The translations under genes and the position numbers were made by a program. Below are positions 17,486 to 25,742 of a stretch of 64,000 nt of DNA, one piece after another; position 1 is the first letter of the stretch, and each line of letters begins with the position of its first letter. Origin of the DNA: Butyricicoccus pullicaecorum (GTDB taxonomy: Bacteria; Bacillota; Clostridia; Oscillospirales; Butyricicoccaceae); the NCBI GenBank assembly GCA_021531865.1, contig JAFBIW010000001.1, positions 248,001 to 312,000 of the forward strand, in the 5' to 3' direction. The notes beneath the pieces are model-generated. The model was not told the origin of the DNA and searched no databases. It worked only from the letters and a program-made list of their open reading frames with translations.

Positions 17486-18331
17486 ATGAAGCTTTCGTTT
17501 ACCAAAATGCAGGGCTGCGGCAACAACTACCTGTATTTCAACTGTTTTGACCAGACCGTTTCCGATCCGGCGGCCCTTGCTGTCCGCCTGTCCGACGTGC
17601 ACTTCGGCGTGGGCAGCGACGGCGTCATCCTGATCTGCCCCTCCGACGTCGCGGACGCCAAAATGCGCATCTTCAACGCCGACGGCAGCGAAGGGAAAAT
17701 GTGCGGCAACGGCATCCGCTGCGTGGGCAAGTACCTGTACGATCACGGTCTTGTGGACGGGCGCACCCAGATCACGGTCGACACCCTCTCGGGCATCAAG
17801 TATCTGACCCTGTATCCCGAGGGCGGCGAAGTGCGTTCGGTGCGCGTCGATATGGGCGCGGCCATCCTGACCCCGTCTGAGATCCCCTGCACCTTCCCGG
17901 GCGAACGCGCGGTCGCCGTCCCGCTGACGGTCGGGGATGAGACCTACGCGGCCACCTGTGTTTCGATGGGCAACCCGCACTGCGTCATCTTCTGCGAGGA
18001 CGACATCGACGCCCTCGACCTGCCCCGCATCGGCCCGGATTTTGAGCACCATCCGGCCTTCCCCGAGCGCGTCAACACCGAGTTCATCAACGTGCTGGGC
18101 ACGCACGAGCTGAAAATGCGCGTCTGGGAGCGCGGCAGCGGCGAGACCTGGGCCTGCGGCACGGGCACCTGTGCGGCGGCGGTCGCGGCCGTGCTGAACG
18201 GCTTCTGCCCCAAGAATGAGGACATTCTGGTGCACCTGCGCGGCGGTGATCTGACCATCCGCTACACCAACGAGACCGTCTGGATGACCGGCCCGGCGGT
18301 CGCGGTCTTTGAAGGCACGGTGGAAGCATGA
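17486..18331 (+). CDS. dapF: Diaminopimelate epimerase
   Basis: Interconverts LL- and meso-diaminopimelate for lysine and peptidoglycan synthesis. The 281-residue protein has both active-site cysteines in their motifs: ADGSEGKMCGNGIRC (Cys73) and ETWACGTGTCAAA (Cys224), plus the N-terminal MQGCGNNYLY. AAAGGAG lies 13 bases before the chosen ATG; a TTG 24 bases upstream is possible but the family starts at MKLSFTKM. The following HAD gene overlaps by 4 bases (ATGA). lysA, the next step but one, is at the other end of the window. Confidence 0.96.
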   Translation: MKLSFTKMQGCGNNYLYFNCFDQTVSDPAALAVRLSDVHFGVGSDGVILICPSDVADAKMRIFNADGSEGKMCGNGIRCVGKYLYDHGLVDGRTQITVDTLSGIKYLTLYPEGGEVRSVRVDMGAAILTPSEIPCTFPGERAVAVPLTVGDETYAATCVSMGNPHCVIFCEDDIDALDLPRIGPDFEHHPAFPERVNTEFINVLGTHELKMRVWERGSGETWACGTGTCAAAVAAVLNGFCPKNEDILVHLRGGDLTIRYTNETVWMTGPAVAVFEGTVEA

Positions 18332-18993
18332 ACCTGCACACCCTGCTGTTCGACCTCGACGGCACCCTGACCGACTCGCAGGAGGGTATCACCCGCTGCG
18401 TCGCCTACGCCCTCGAGACCGTCTGCGGCATCCGGGTCGCAGACCGTTCGACTCTGACCGCCTACATCGGCCCGCCGCTCGTGGACGGCTTCATAGCGAA
18501 CCACGGCTTTGACCGGGAGACCGCCGTGCGCTGCACCGCGGCCTACCGCGAACGGTACCGCGATACCGGCCTGTTTGAAAACGCGGTCTATCCCGGCATT
18601 CCCGAAGCCCTGACCGCCCTGCGGGACGCGGGCTACGAGCTGGCCGTCGCGACCTCCAAGCCCGAGGTCTTCACCGACCGCATCCTCGCCCACTTCGGCC
18701 TGACCGACTATTTTACGGTCGTCTCGGGCGCGTCGATGGACGGCACGGTCTCGACCAAGGCGCAGGTCGTCGCCCAGACCCTGCGGCGGCTGGGCGACCC
18801 CGCGCCCGAGACCGTCCTGATGATCGGTGACCGCAGCCACGACGTACTGGGCGCAGCCGCCTGCGGCGTGCGCACGCTGGGCGTTTTGTACGGCTTCGGC
18901 AGCCGGGCCGAGCTCACTGAGGCCGGTGCATGGGCCGTCTGCCCGACGCCCGCCGACCTGCCCGCCGCCGTCGCCGCGCTGGACAGGCCGTAA
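18328..18993 (+). CDS. HAD-superfamily phosphatase (phosphoglycolate-phosphatase-like)
   Basis: A 221-residue HAD hydrolase with all four motifs: LFDLDGTLTDS (nucleophile Asp), VATSKP, the Lys in TKAQVV, and MIGDRSHDVLGA. The helical cap sits between motifs I and II, the PGP/Gph-like arrangement. Substrate is not predictable; phosphoglycolate and nucleotides are typical. Its ATG overlaps the dapF stop, implying translational coupling, and a strong terminator follows. Confidence 0.88.
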   Translation: MNLHTLLFDLDGTLTDSQEGITRCVAYALETVCGIRVADRSTLTAYIGPPLVDGFIANHGFDRETAVRCTAAYRERYRDTGLFENAVYPGIPEALTALRDAGYELAVATSKPEVFTDRILAHFGLTDYFTVVSGASMDGTVSTKAQVVAQTLRRLGDPAPETVLMIGDRSHDVLGAAACGVRTLGVLYGFGSRAELTEAGAWAVCPTPADLPAAVAALDRP

Positions 18994-19001
18994 ATTCCGA
19001 C

Positions 19002-19049
19002 AAAACAGCAAACAGCCAGACCTAACGTCGGTCTGGCTGTTTTGCTTTT
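19002..19049 (+). terminator. Terminator after the dapF-HAD operon
   Basis: AAACAGCCAGACC pairs with GGTCTGGCTGTTT, then T-rich sequence. A 34-base purine-only stretch (GA-rich) follows at about 19048-19087. Confidence 0.88.
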
Positions 19050-19129
19050 GAGAAAAAGAAAAAGAAAGAGAAAGAGAAAAAAGAGTTGGGCGTCGGCTCG
19101 CCCGGAGAAAAGGAGAAAAAGAGAACAGA

Positions 19130-19324
19130 TTACATCGAACGCGCCGGAACCGTGAAGGCGCGGAAGGCCGGCATGCTGTCGGGGTGCAGCGCGGAGAAAT
19201 GCGCGCGGCATTCCGGACAAATCATCTGCGAGTACCACGCGATCTTGCGCGCGCGATCCTCGGCCTGGCCGGTCAGCGCCATTGTATGAACATGATTGCA
19301 GCGGAATCTTACATCGTACAGCAT
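19130..19324 (-). CDS. Small zinc-ribbon-like protein
   Basis: A 64-residue protein with F-x-C-x-H near the N-terminus (RFRCNHVHT) and CPEC at residues 36-39, separated by LTGQAEDRARKIAWY. This spacing matches a family of short Firmicute and phage proteins with a putative zinc ribbon; function unknown. AGGAGGTAAAAAGCA precedes the ATG and a consensus promoter lies 36 bases upstream, so it is almost surely expressed. It faces the dapF-HAD operon. Confidence 0.75.
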   Translation of the reverse strand: MLYDVRFRCNHVHTMALTGQAEDRARKIAWYSQMICPECRAHFSALHPDSMPAFRAFTVPARSM

Positions 19325-19360
19325 TGCTTTTTACCTCCTGATGTCCTTGTTCTGACTCAG

Positions 19361-19389
19361 ATTATACAACGCTCAACCTATTCCTGCAA
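19361..19389 (-). promoter_or_regulatory. Promoter of the small zinc-ribbon-like gene
   Basis: Minus strand -35 TTGCAG (19384-19389), 17-base spacer, -10 TATAAT (19361-19366). Confidence 0.75.
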
Positions 19390-19658
19390 TATGTATTCTG
19401 CCGTATTTTTTATGCGTTTTCGGTTAATTTACAAGCATTTTTGACATAGTTTGATATGGAATCCGCATTTTTTGTTTCTGAAATATTCTCGTATTGATTC
19501 GTTTCGATTACTCTGTATTCACGGTTTTCTCCATTTTTTGAATAATTATACGTTCTCTCCCCATGTACAGCCGTCCGCAGACCGTATGGAACCGATACCA
19601 TATTCATTGTGTGATTTTCAGAAATTCAATCAAAATCCAGTCAATTTGAAACGGGCCG
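19390..19658. other. AT-rich intergenic island without a recognisable gene
   Basis: About 270 bases of clearly AT-rich sequence in a GC-rich genome. Short open frames exist on both strands (for example 19410-19607 minus), but none has a good ribosome site or recognisable product. It may be decayed foreign DNA or a long upstream regulatory tract. Confidence 0.6.
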
Positions 19659-19659
19659 C

Positions 19660-19696
19660 AAAAAAGCGCCGTCCGGGAATTTCCGGACAGCGCTTT
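19660..19696 (-). terminator. Terminator after the stalk-domain gene
   Basis: GCGCTGTCCGG and CCGGACGGCGC (one wobble) with T6 on the minus strand. Confidence 0.85.
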
Positions 19697-19715
19697 TCTC
19701 ACTTATTTTCGGGGA

Positions 19716-20813
19716 TCAGGCCTGCGGGGCGATGGTGACGACGCCGTCCGCGACGGAGACGTCAAAACCAACCAGCACCTCGAACAGGTCTGCCGGCGCC
19801 CAAGTGGTGCCCTCGGTGATGTAGGGCGCGACGCCGAGCTGGATCGGGGCGGTCATGCCGACCGCATCCTCGATCGTGGTAGCCGAGACGTACAGATCCT
19901 CGCCGATGGTCAGGGTCATCGTGCGCGTATCGCTCTCAATGGTGACGTACTCCTTGCCGCCCTCCTGCACATAGGAGACCTTGCAGCCCAGCGCCTCAGC
20001 CGCCGCGCGCACCGGAACAACCGCGGTCAGGCCGTCCTGCAGAACGCCGGATACGTCCAGCTTCTTGCCGCCCGCAACGATCGCAAGCGGGCTGTCGGCC
20101 GAAGCCTCGCCGCGCGCACCGATCGACTGGTTGGTGACCGGGTCGAGCAGAACGACGCGGTCGGTGTACGCCTGTCCCGGGTAGCTCATCAGCACGATGT
20201 CATACCACGCCAGGAAGCGGGTGCCGACGCGCAGGTCGTCAGAAGTGACGATGTTGCGGGTCTTGAAGGGCGAAAACGCGGTCTCGTCGTTCATGCGGAT
20301 GACCATGTCGCCCGCCGCGTTCAGCACCGAGATCGTGCCGTCCTCGGCGCGGTCGATCTGGCCGACCGTGTGCAGGGACGCGACGGTCTTGCCCTCGGTC
20401 ACGCCGGTCAGCAGCAGCTCACAGGTGGACTGGGGCGGCAGGCTGCGGGTCATCGCCGGGGAATAATAGGCGTAGACGGTGTCGCCCGCCTTGACGTCCA
20501 CAAGTCCGGTGGGCAGGCCGGTCGAAGCATCGGCAAACAGGGTGGTTTCGCTCAGATTGAGCTGAAGCTCCTGACCGTCCTCGGTTTCGACCAGAATCGC
20601 CTTCTGCTCGAGAATTTCCTTGACCGTCGCGCGCGCGCTCAGACGGGTGACGATCGGATCTGTCTCGGCGATCTCCTCCTGCGTGTCCACGACCGGCGCG
20701 GGATCATAACCAGCCGGATTTCCGTCCTGCATATCCTCAGCGAAGGCGGCGGGCAGACAACTGCAAGCAAGCGCGGCGCTCAGGCCCAGCGCGAAAATTC
20801 GATTCATTTTCAT
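19716..20813 (-). CDS. Secreted protein with copper-amine-oxidase-like N-terminal (stalk) domain
   Basis: A 365-residue exported protein with a signal peptide (residues 1-25, AFA cleavage) and a central beta-rich region (about 60-240). Its C-terminal domain (about 255-365) has the VVPVRAAAEALGCKVSY and EGTTWAPADLFEVLVG motifs of the Cu_amine_oxidN1 'stalk' family. Despite the name, this domain is a non-catalytic envelope module in Clostridia. GGAGG precedes the ATG. Upstream lies an ECF-sigma-type promoter and no housekeeping one, so it is probably induced by envelope stress. Confidence 0.82.
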   Translation of the reverse strand: MKMNRIFALGLSAALACSCLPAAFAEDMQDGNPAGYDPAPVVDTQEEIAETDPIVTRLSARATVKEILEQKAILVETEDGQELQLNLSETTLFADASTGLPTGLVDVKAGDTVYAYYSPAMTRSLPPQSTCELLLTGVTEGKTVASLHTVGQIDRAEDGTISVLNAAGDMVIRMNDETAFSPFKTRNIVTSDDLRVGTRFLAWYDIVLMSYPGQAYTDRVVLLDPVTNQSIGARGEASADSPLAIVAGGKKLDVSGVLQDGLTAVVPVRAAAEALGCKVSYVQEGGKEYVTIESDTRTMTLTIGEDLYVSATTIEDAVGMTAPIQLGVAPYITEGTTWAPADLFEVLVGFDVSVADGVVTIAPQA

Positions 20814-20847
20814 GGTATGTTTTCCTCCATTGTTCTATTTGTCAGGT

Positions 20848-20875
20848 TAGACGGTCGGTGTTCTGGAAAAGTTCC
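20848..20875 (-). promoter_or_regulatory. ECF-sigma-type promoter of the stalk-domain gene
   Basis: Minus strand GGAACTTTTCC begins a -35-like element (GGAAC at 20871-20875), followed after 17 bases by CGTCTA (20848-20853). This GGAAC-N16/17-CGTC pattern is that of extracytoplasmic-function sigma factors of the SigW/SigX/SigM kind. Confidence 0.65.
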
Positions 20876-20895
20876 CATTCCCCCGGAAAATTTTT

Positions 20896-22170
20896 TCAAA
20901 CGTCCAATCCCTCAGGAACGGAGACCGTCACGCTGTCACCCACGCCGGTCAGATAGGAGTCCATGCGGATGGTCGCGCCCGCGTTTTTTCCGCCGAGCTG
21001 GGTGGTCAGACCCATTTCGGCCTGACAGCGGTTGCGCACGCCCGAAGCGTCGGTGCCGACCGTGTAGACCAGCTTATCGACCGAAAACCCGGATTCAGTC
21101 AGCGAGGTGAAGCCTTGCTGTCCGGCTGTCTGGGTCACGATCCGGTCGGCCAGCGCGGGCGCGGCGGTCAGGGTATAGGTGGCCACGCCGCCGACCGTGC
21201 CGCTGGCCTGCACCCGGCTGAACAGGCTGACCGGCAGCGCACCGGTCAGGTCGTAATCGAGCGAAGCGAAATCGAGCTTCTGCTTTTCGGTTTCCCCGTC
21301 CAGCAGGCGGTAGAGCGTGCCGTCCGCGTAATACATCGCGCCGACGACCGCGCCGTTCTGCCGGGTGACCGACGAAAAGACCGTGTCGTTCCCGCTCTGT
21401 CCGCCGATGCAGGCCGATTCGGTGCGCAGACTGGTCTGCGCGACCGTCTGCCCGCCCTGATTGACGACCAGATCGGTCGTGGCTGCTGTGCTCTTGCGGG
21501 TGTAAGCCTGCTCGGCTTCGCAGGCCTTCTCGTAGCCGCTGTAATTCCGGAAGCGCAGCAGATAGTTGGACGCGGCCGATTCGCTGACCGCACCCTTCTG
21601 CGTCAGCTCGGTCAGCAGGTTGACCGTACCCGCCCTGGTCGGGCGGCTGAGCGCGGTGTAGCTCATCGCGACGACCTCGTCGCGCAGGAACGTGCCGCCG
21701 TCGCAGTTGACCCCGTCGGCCACGCCCTTTTCTTCGGCGAAGCGAAGCGCGTCCGCGTAGGCAAAGTCGCCGTTCCGGTCGGAGTAGCCCAGCGCGCGCA
21801 GCAGGAAGGTCGCGTACTGCTGGGCGGTGACCGTATCGTTTGTGCCGTACTTCGTGCCGCTCACGCCCGCCGTCAGACCGTTCCGGTACAGCCAGCCGAC
21901 ATAGGGCTTCGCCCAGTCGGGCACATCGGTGAAGGGCGCGTCGTAGGCCGTTGCCTTGGCCTCGGCCTCCCTGCCCAGCAGGCGCACCAGCATCACGCCC
22001 GCTTCAGCGCGGGTGGCGGCGCGGTCAAGCTCATAGCCCTTGTTCGTGCCTGCGAACAGCCCCATCGCCTTCATGCTGTCGGCGCAGTGGGTGAAATCCG
22101 CGGCATATGCCGTCGCGGTCAGCGCGGCGGCCAGCGCGCCCGTCACGAGCACGCGAAAAAATCGTTTCAT
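20896..22170 (-). CDS. Secreted SLH-like domain protein (paralogue 1)
   Basis: A 424-residue exported protein with a signal peptide (residues 1-23, AYA). Two to three SLH-like repeats fill residues 25-200: GYELDRAATRAEAGVMLVRLLG, FTDVPDWAKPYVGWLYRNGL and QQYATFLLRALGYSDRNGDF. The C-terminal half (about 220-424) is a beta-rich domain of unknown role. SLH repeats usually anchor proteins to secondary wall polymers. It resembles the proteins at 24153-25601 and 25743-26993 across the repeats but not in the C-terminal domain. Confidence 0.82.
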   Translation of the reverse strand: MKRFFRVLVTGALAAALTATAYAADFTHCADSMKAMGLFAGTNKGYELDRAATRAEAGVMLVRLLGREAEAKATAYDAPFTDVPDWAKPYVGWLYRNGLTAGVSGTKYGTNDTVTAQQYATFLLRALGYSDRNGDFAYADALRFAEEKGVADGVNCDGGTFLRDEVVAMSYTALSRPTRAGTVNLLTELTQKGAVSESAASNYLLRFRNYSGYEKACEAEQAYTRKSTAATTDLVVNQGGQTVAQTSLRTESACIGGQSGNDTVFSSVTRQNGAVVGAMYYADGTLYRLLDGETEKQKLDFASLDYDLTGALPVSLFSRVQASGTVGGVATYTLTAAPALADRIVTQTAGQQGFTSLTESGFSVDKLVYTVGTDASGVRNRCQAEMGLTTQLGGKNAGATIRMDSYLTGVGDSVTVSVPEGLDV

Positions 22171-22301
22171 GCCAAAAACCTCCTTTGGGATACCTTCATT
22201 GTATCATAAAAAGTGGTTTTTTCCCAAAGAAATATTTTCCGGGTATCTTCCCGCCCATTTTACCTGAAAATAAGGAAAATGAATGTGGCGGGAGGCAAAT
22301 C

Positions 22302-23252
22302 ATGATGAATCTGCAAAAATGCGCGGTCATCGGCACCGGCTTTGTGGGCGCGACCGTAGCTTACACACTGGCGACGAGCGGCCTGTTTTCCGAGCTTGTC
22401 CTGCTGGACGCCAACCGGGCCAAGGCTGAGGGCGAGGCGGCCGACATCAGCCACGGCGTTTCCTTCGCGCAGCCCTGCGCGGTCTACGCGGGCGATTATC
22501 AGGATCTGGCCGACTGCGGTCTGGTCATCATCGCGGCGGGCGCGAACCAGAAGCCGGGCGAGACCCGGATCGACCTGCTGCACCGCAATCAGGCGATTTT
22601 ACAGTCGATTTTGGGCGCGGTCGTACCAGTCTGTCCGGACTGCATCCTGCTCATCGTCTCCAACCCGGTCGATATCCTGACCTACATGGCCGGGAAAATC
22701 TCGGGTCTGCCCGCCGGGCGGGTCATCGGCTCGGGTACGGTACTCGATACCGCGCGGCTGAAATACCTGCTCGGACAGCACCTGCGGGTGGACAGCCGCA
22801 ATGTGCACGCCTTCATCATCGGCGAGCATGGCGACAGCGAGCTGGCCGTCTGGTCGTCGGCCAACATTTCGGGCGTCGACCTGCCCGATTACTGCCGGGT
22901 CACCGGCAAGCGCGCCACGCCCGAATCGCTCGACGAGATCTACCGCAGCGTGCGCGACTCGGCCTACGCGATCATCGAAGGCAAGGGCGCGACCTATTAC
23001 GGCATCGGCATGGCCGTTTTGCGCATCGCGCGGGCGATCGTCCGGGACGAGCGCTCGGTGCTCCCGGTGTCCTCGCTCGTGACCGGGCATTACGGCGTCA
23101 GCGAGGTCTGCCTGGGTCTGCCGACCGTGCTCGGCCGGAACGGCGTCGAAGCCGTGCTCGATATTCCGCTGAGCTACGAGGAAAAGAAGCAGCTCCAGTC
23201 CTCAGCCGCCAAGCTGCGCGGCCTGCTGGACGAAATGGGACTCGAAGGATGA
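22302..23252 (+). CDS. ldh: L-lactate dehydrogenase
   Basis: Reduces pyruvate to L-lactate with NADH. The 316 residues have the nucleotide-binding VIGTGFVGATVAYTL, the substrate-loop NQKPGETRIDLL whose Gln83 specifies lactate rather than malate, SNPVDILTY, and the catalytic histidine in IGEHGDSE (His176). GGGAGGC lies before the ATG at 22302; a second ATG follows directly. The long in-frame upstream stretch overlaps the divergent SLH gene and is rejected. It ends in a terminator shared with the convergent DUF554 gene. Confidence 0.95.
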   Translation: MMNLQKCAVIGTGFVGATVAYTLATSGLFSELVLLDANRAKAEGEAADISHGVSFAQPCAVYAGDYQDLADCGLVIIAAGANQKPGETRIDLLHRNQAILQSILGAVVPVCPDCILLIVSNPVDILTYMAGKISGLPAGRVIGSGTVLDTARLKYLLGQHLRVDSRNVHAFIIGEHGDSELAVWSSANISGVDLPDYCRVTGKRATPESLDEIYRSVRDSAYAIIEGKGATYYGIGMAVLRIARAIVRDERSVLPVSSLVTGHYGVSEVCLGLPTVLGRNGVEAVLDIPLSYEEKKQLQSSAAKLRGLLDEMGLEG

Positions 23253-23253
23253 C

Positions 23254-23284
23254 AAAAAAAGCCGCCTCACACGAGGCGGCTTTT
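23254..23284. terminator. Bidirectional terminator between ldh and DUF554
   Basis: AAAAAAAGCCGCCTC and GAGGCGGCTTTT form a clean stem. Confidence 0.88.
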
Positions 23285-23287
23285 GCA

Positions 23288-24031
23288 TTACAGCGTGCCG
23301 AGCACCGGGATAAAGCGCGACAGGAAGAAGAAAACGACCGGCATAAAGATGGCGGGCAGCAGATTGCCCACATTGATCTTCTTGCCGAAGATCTGGTTGA
23401 TGCTGATGCCGAAAATGAGCACCGAGCCGATACAGGACATCTGCCCGATGAGCGCGTCGGTCAGCCACGGCCGGATGAACCCGGCCAGCAGGGTGATGCC
23501 GCCCTGATAGACCAGGATCGTGAGCACGGTCAGGTAAACGCCCTTGCCGAGCGAGGCCGCGAAAACGATCGCCGCCACGCCGTCGAGCACCGACTTGGCC
23601 AGCAGGATCGAGGGGTCGCCGTTCAGGCCATCCTGCAGGGCGCCTACGATGGACATGGCGCCCACGCAGAAGAGCAGGGACGAGGCCACGAAGCCCTCGA
23701 CAAATTTGCTGTCGTTTCCCTTGGTGAAGCGGGTCTGACACCAGCTTCCGAAGCTGTCCAGCCGCTTTTCGATGTTGCACGCCTCGCCGAGCAACGCGCC
23801 CAGCACCATGCTCAAAACGAGCAGCATGGTATGCTGGGTCGAGACCGAACCGTCCTGCACAGTCAACAGACCGCTGACCGCGCCGCCGATGCCGATGAAG
23901 CAGGTGCACAGACCCAGACCCTGCATGATGATGCGCTCGAACCGCTCGGGCAGGCCGCTCTTTAGAAAAATGCCGACCGTCGTGCCCGCGATGACGGTGA
24001 TACAGTTGACGATGGTTCCCAAGCCGATCAT
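23288..24031 (-). CDS. DUF554 family membrane protein
   Basis: A 247-residue protein with about seven membrane segments. It begins MIGLGTIVNCITVIAGTTVG and contains CFIGIGGAVSGLL, FVEGFVASSLLFCVGAMSIVGALQDGLNGD and LIGQMSCIGSVLIFGISIN, typical of DUF554 (YdfK-like). The family is often called a putative transporter, but no substrate is established. It is transcribed alone, convergent with ldh. Confidence 0.9.
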   Translation of the reverse strand: MIGLGTIVNCITVIAGTTVGIFLKSGLPERFERIIMQGLGLCTCFIGIGGAVSGLLTVQDGSVSTQHTMLLVLSMVLGALLGEACNIEKRLDSFGSWCQTRFTKGNDSKFVEGFVASSLLFCVGAMSIVGALQDGLNGDPSILLAKSVLDGVAAIVFAASLGKGVYLTVLTILVYQGGITLLAGFIRPWLTDALIGQMSCIGSVLIFGISINQIFGKKINVGNLLPAIFMPVVFFFLSRFIPVLGTL

Positions 24032-24102
24032 ATCTCAAAAACCCCTTTGTTTTCGATTGCTACCTGTTTATTGTAATCCCAAAAACACAGACGCGTCAAG
24101 GC

Positions 24103-24131
24103 AAAAAAGCACAGCCCCGAAGGGCTGTGCT
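24103..24131 (-). terminator. Terminator after SLH paralogue 2
   Basis: AGCACAGCCC/GGGCTGTGCT stem with T6 on the minus strand. Confidence 0.85.
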
Positions 24132-24152
24132 CTGATTCCCATGCGATTTCAA

Positions 24153-25601
24153 TTATTCTTCGGCGGTAACCTCGTTATCCACCCCGCTCATGGTCTCCTC
24201 CATCGCGGCGGCGGCCTCCTCAGCGGTCATGTAGGAATCGAGATCGGCCGGGAACTGAACGGTAACGGCGTCGCCGGTCTTGTTGATGGTCAGTTCCATG
24301 CGAACCGCCGCGTCGATCGGCTCACCGGCCATAACCATCTGCATCGCCATATCGACGGTTTCGGAGACGATCTCGCCATCCTTGACCGTCATGGTAAAGT
24401 CGGCCTTGGACAGATCCATGCTGATCTGGAGCATCTCCTCGGTCACGCCCTGTTCCTTCATCTCGTCGGTGATCTCGACCGAATCAAAGGCCATGCTGAA
24501 GATATTCTTGAACAGGTCGTCAAACGAGCCGGTGTTGTAGGACAGCGCGTAGGTATCGCCGGTCTTGGAGACCGACTCGATCATGCCGACCGGGATGCTG
24601 CTGGTGTTCATCATGGTGGTGAAGTCAATGTCCTTGAACATTTCAGCCATGTTCATGTCCTGCTTGATCTTCTGACCCATCGTGTTCATGTAGCAGACGT
24701 CGTCCTTGAGGTAGACCGCCATCGGCAGCGAAAGCTCACCTTCTTCAACGCCCGGGATGGTCATGGTCATCGTGCCGTCCATAGCAAGCTGCATCTGCGC
24801 AATGTTTTCCGGATCGACCTCGGCCTGCATGTCAAAGTCAAAGAGCGCCTTGACCGTCTCGCCCTCAGCCGTCATATCCATGTCCATCTTCGCGCTGGCG
24901 TCCACGGCGGTCTGGGTATTCATCTCAGCGCTGATCTGGTTCAGCTCACGCAGGGTAGCGAACTTGCTCTCGACGGGCTTGGCGGCAGCGGCATCGACGG
25001 CCTTGTCGGCAACCAGCTTGGTCAGCAGGTCGGTCTCGCCCGACTTGGGCGCGGCGGCCAGCGCGGCGTAGCTCATCGCGGCAACATGATCGCGCAGGAA
25101 GGGATCGCCCAGATTAAACAGGTCGGCAACGCCCTTTTCGGTGGCGAATTCGACCGCCTTGTCATAGGTAAAGTCGCCGTTCTTGTCGGAGTAGCCCAGC
25201 GCACGCATGAGGAAGGTGCAGTACTGCTGCGCGGTGACCGGCTTGTTCGGCTCAAAGGTGGTATCGGTCGCGCCCGCGGTCAGACCCTGATCATAGAGCC
25301 ATGCAACATAGGGCTTGGCCCACTGGTAACCGTTCTCCAGATCGGTGAACGGGAACTCGCTGTCGGATGCTTCCCAGCTCTCCTTGGCTTCGGCTTCCTT
25401 GCCCAGCAGGCGCACCAGCATGGTCGCCGCTTCGGCACGGTCGGCCGCGCGATCCAGCTCGTAGCCCTTGTCGGAGCCCTGGAACAGGCCGAGGTCGCGG
25501 AGCGTGTCCGCGCTCGAGGTAAAGCTTGCAGCGCCGGCCGCAGAGGTCAGCAGCGCGGCTGCCATCGAAGCGGCAACTGCGGATTTCATCAGTTTTTTCA
25601 T
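24153..25601 (-). CDS. Secreted SLH-like domain protein (paralogue 2)
   Basis: A 482-residue exported protein: signal peptide (residues 1-24), SLH-like repeats in residues 25-190 (KGYELDRAADRAEAATMLVR, WAKPYVAWLYDQGLTAG, QYCTFLMRALGYSDKNGDF), then a Met-, Asp- and Glu-rich C-terminal region (about 210-480) rich in beta strands. That region resembles lipoprotein-like LppX/LolA-style folds only loosely. I start at the ATG at 25601, after AAGGAGGATGATTGG; a TTG two codons upstream is less likely. Codons and acidity suggest good expression. Confidence 0.82.
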   Translation of the reverse strand: MKKLMKSAVAASMAAALLTSAAGAASFTSSADTLRDLGLFQGSDKGYELDRAADRAEAATMLVRLLGKEAEAKESWEASDSEFPFTDLENGYQWAKPYVAWLYDQGLTAGATDTTFEPNKPVTAQQYCTFLMRALGYSDKNGDFTYDKAVEFATEKGVADLFNLGDPFLRDHVAAMSYAALAAAPKSGETDLLTKLVADKAVDAAAAKPVESKFATLRELNQISAEMNTQTAVDASAKMDMDMTAEGETVKALFDFDMQAEVDPENIAQMQLAMDGTMTMTIPGVEEGELSLPMAVYLKDDVCYMNTMGQKIKQDMNMAEMFKDIDFTTMMNTSSIPVGMIESVSKTGDTYALSYNTGSFDDLFKNIFSMAFDSVEITDEMKEQGVTEEMLQISMDLSKADFTMTVKDGEIVSETVDMAMQMVMAGEPIDAAVRMELTINKTGDAVTVQFPADLDSYMTAEEAAAAMEETMSGVDNEVTAEE

Positions 25602-25626
25602 TTCCAATCATCCTCCTTGTAGCCAC

Positions 25627-25654
25627 ATTATAGCAGTTTTGTCCAATATTGCAA
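25627..25654 (-). promoter_or_regulatory. Promoter of SLH paralogue 2
   Basis: Minus strand -35 TTGCAA (25649-25654), 16-base spacer, -10 TATAAT (25627-25632). Confidence 0.62.
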
Positions 25655-25695
25655 TGATTTTCCGTTCGATTTTGATATATGTTTACATCCTGTTC

Positions 25696-25724
25696 AAAAA
25701 AAGAAAGGCCGAAGCCTTTCTTTT
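25696..25724 (-). terminator. Terminator after SLH paralogue 3
   Basis: AAGAAAGGC, CGAA loop, GCCTTTCTT, with T7 on the minus strand. Confidence 0.8.
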
Positions 25725-25742
25725 CCTGTTCTTTCATCTCCG

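Noticed and set aside
19410-19607. 65-codon minus-strand frame in the AT-rich island
   Set aside because: No ribosome site, no hydrophobic or domain pattern, and it is expected by chance in AT-rich DNA.
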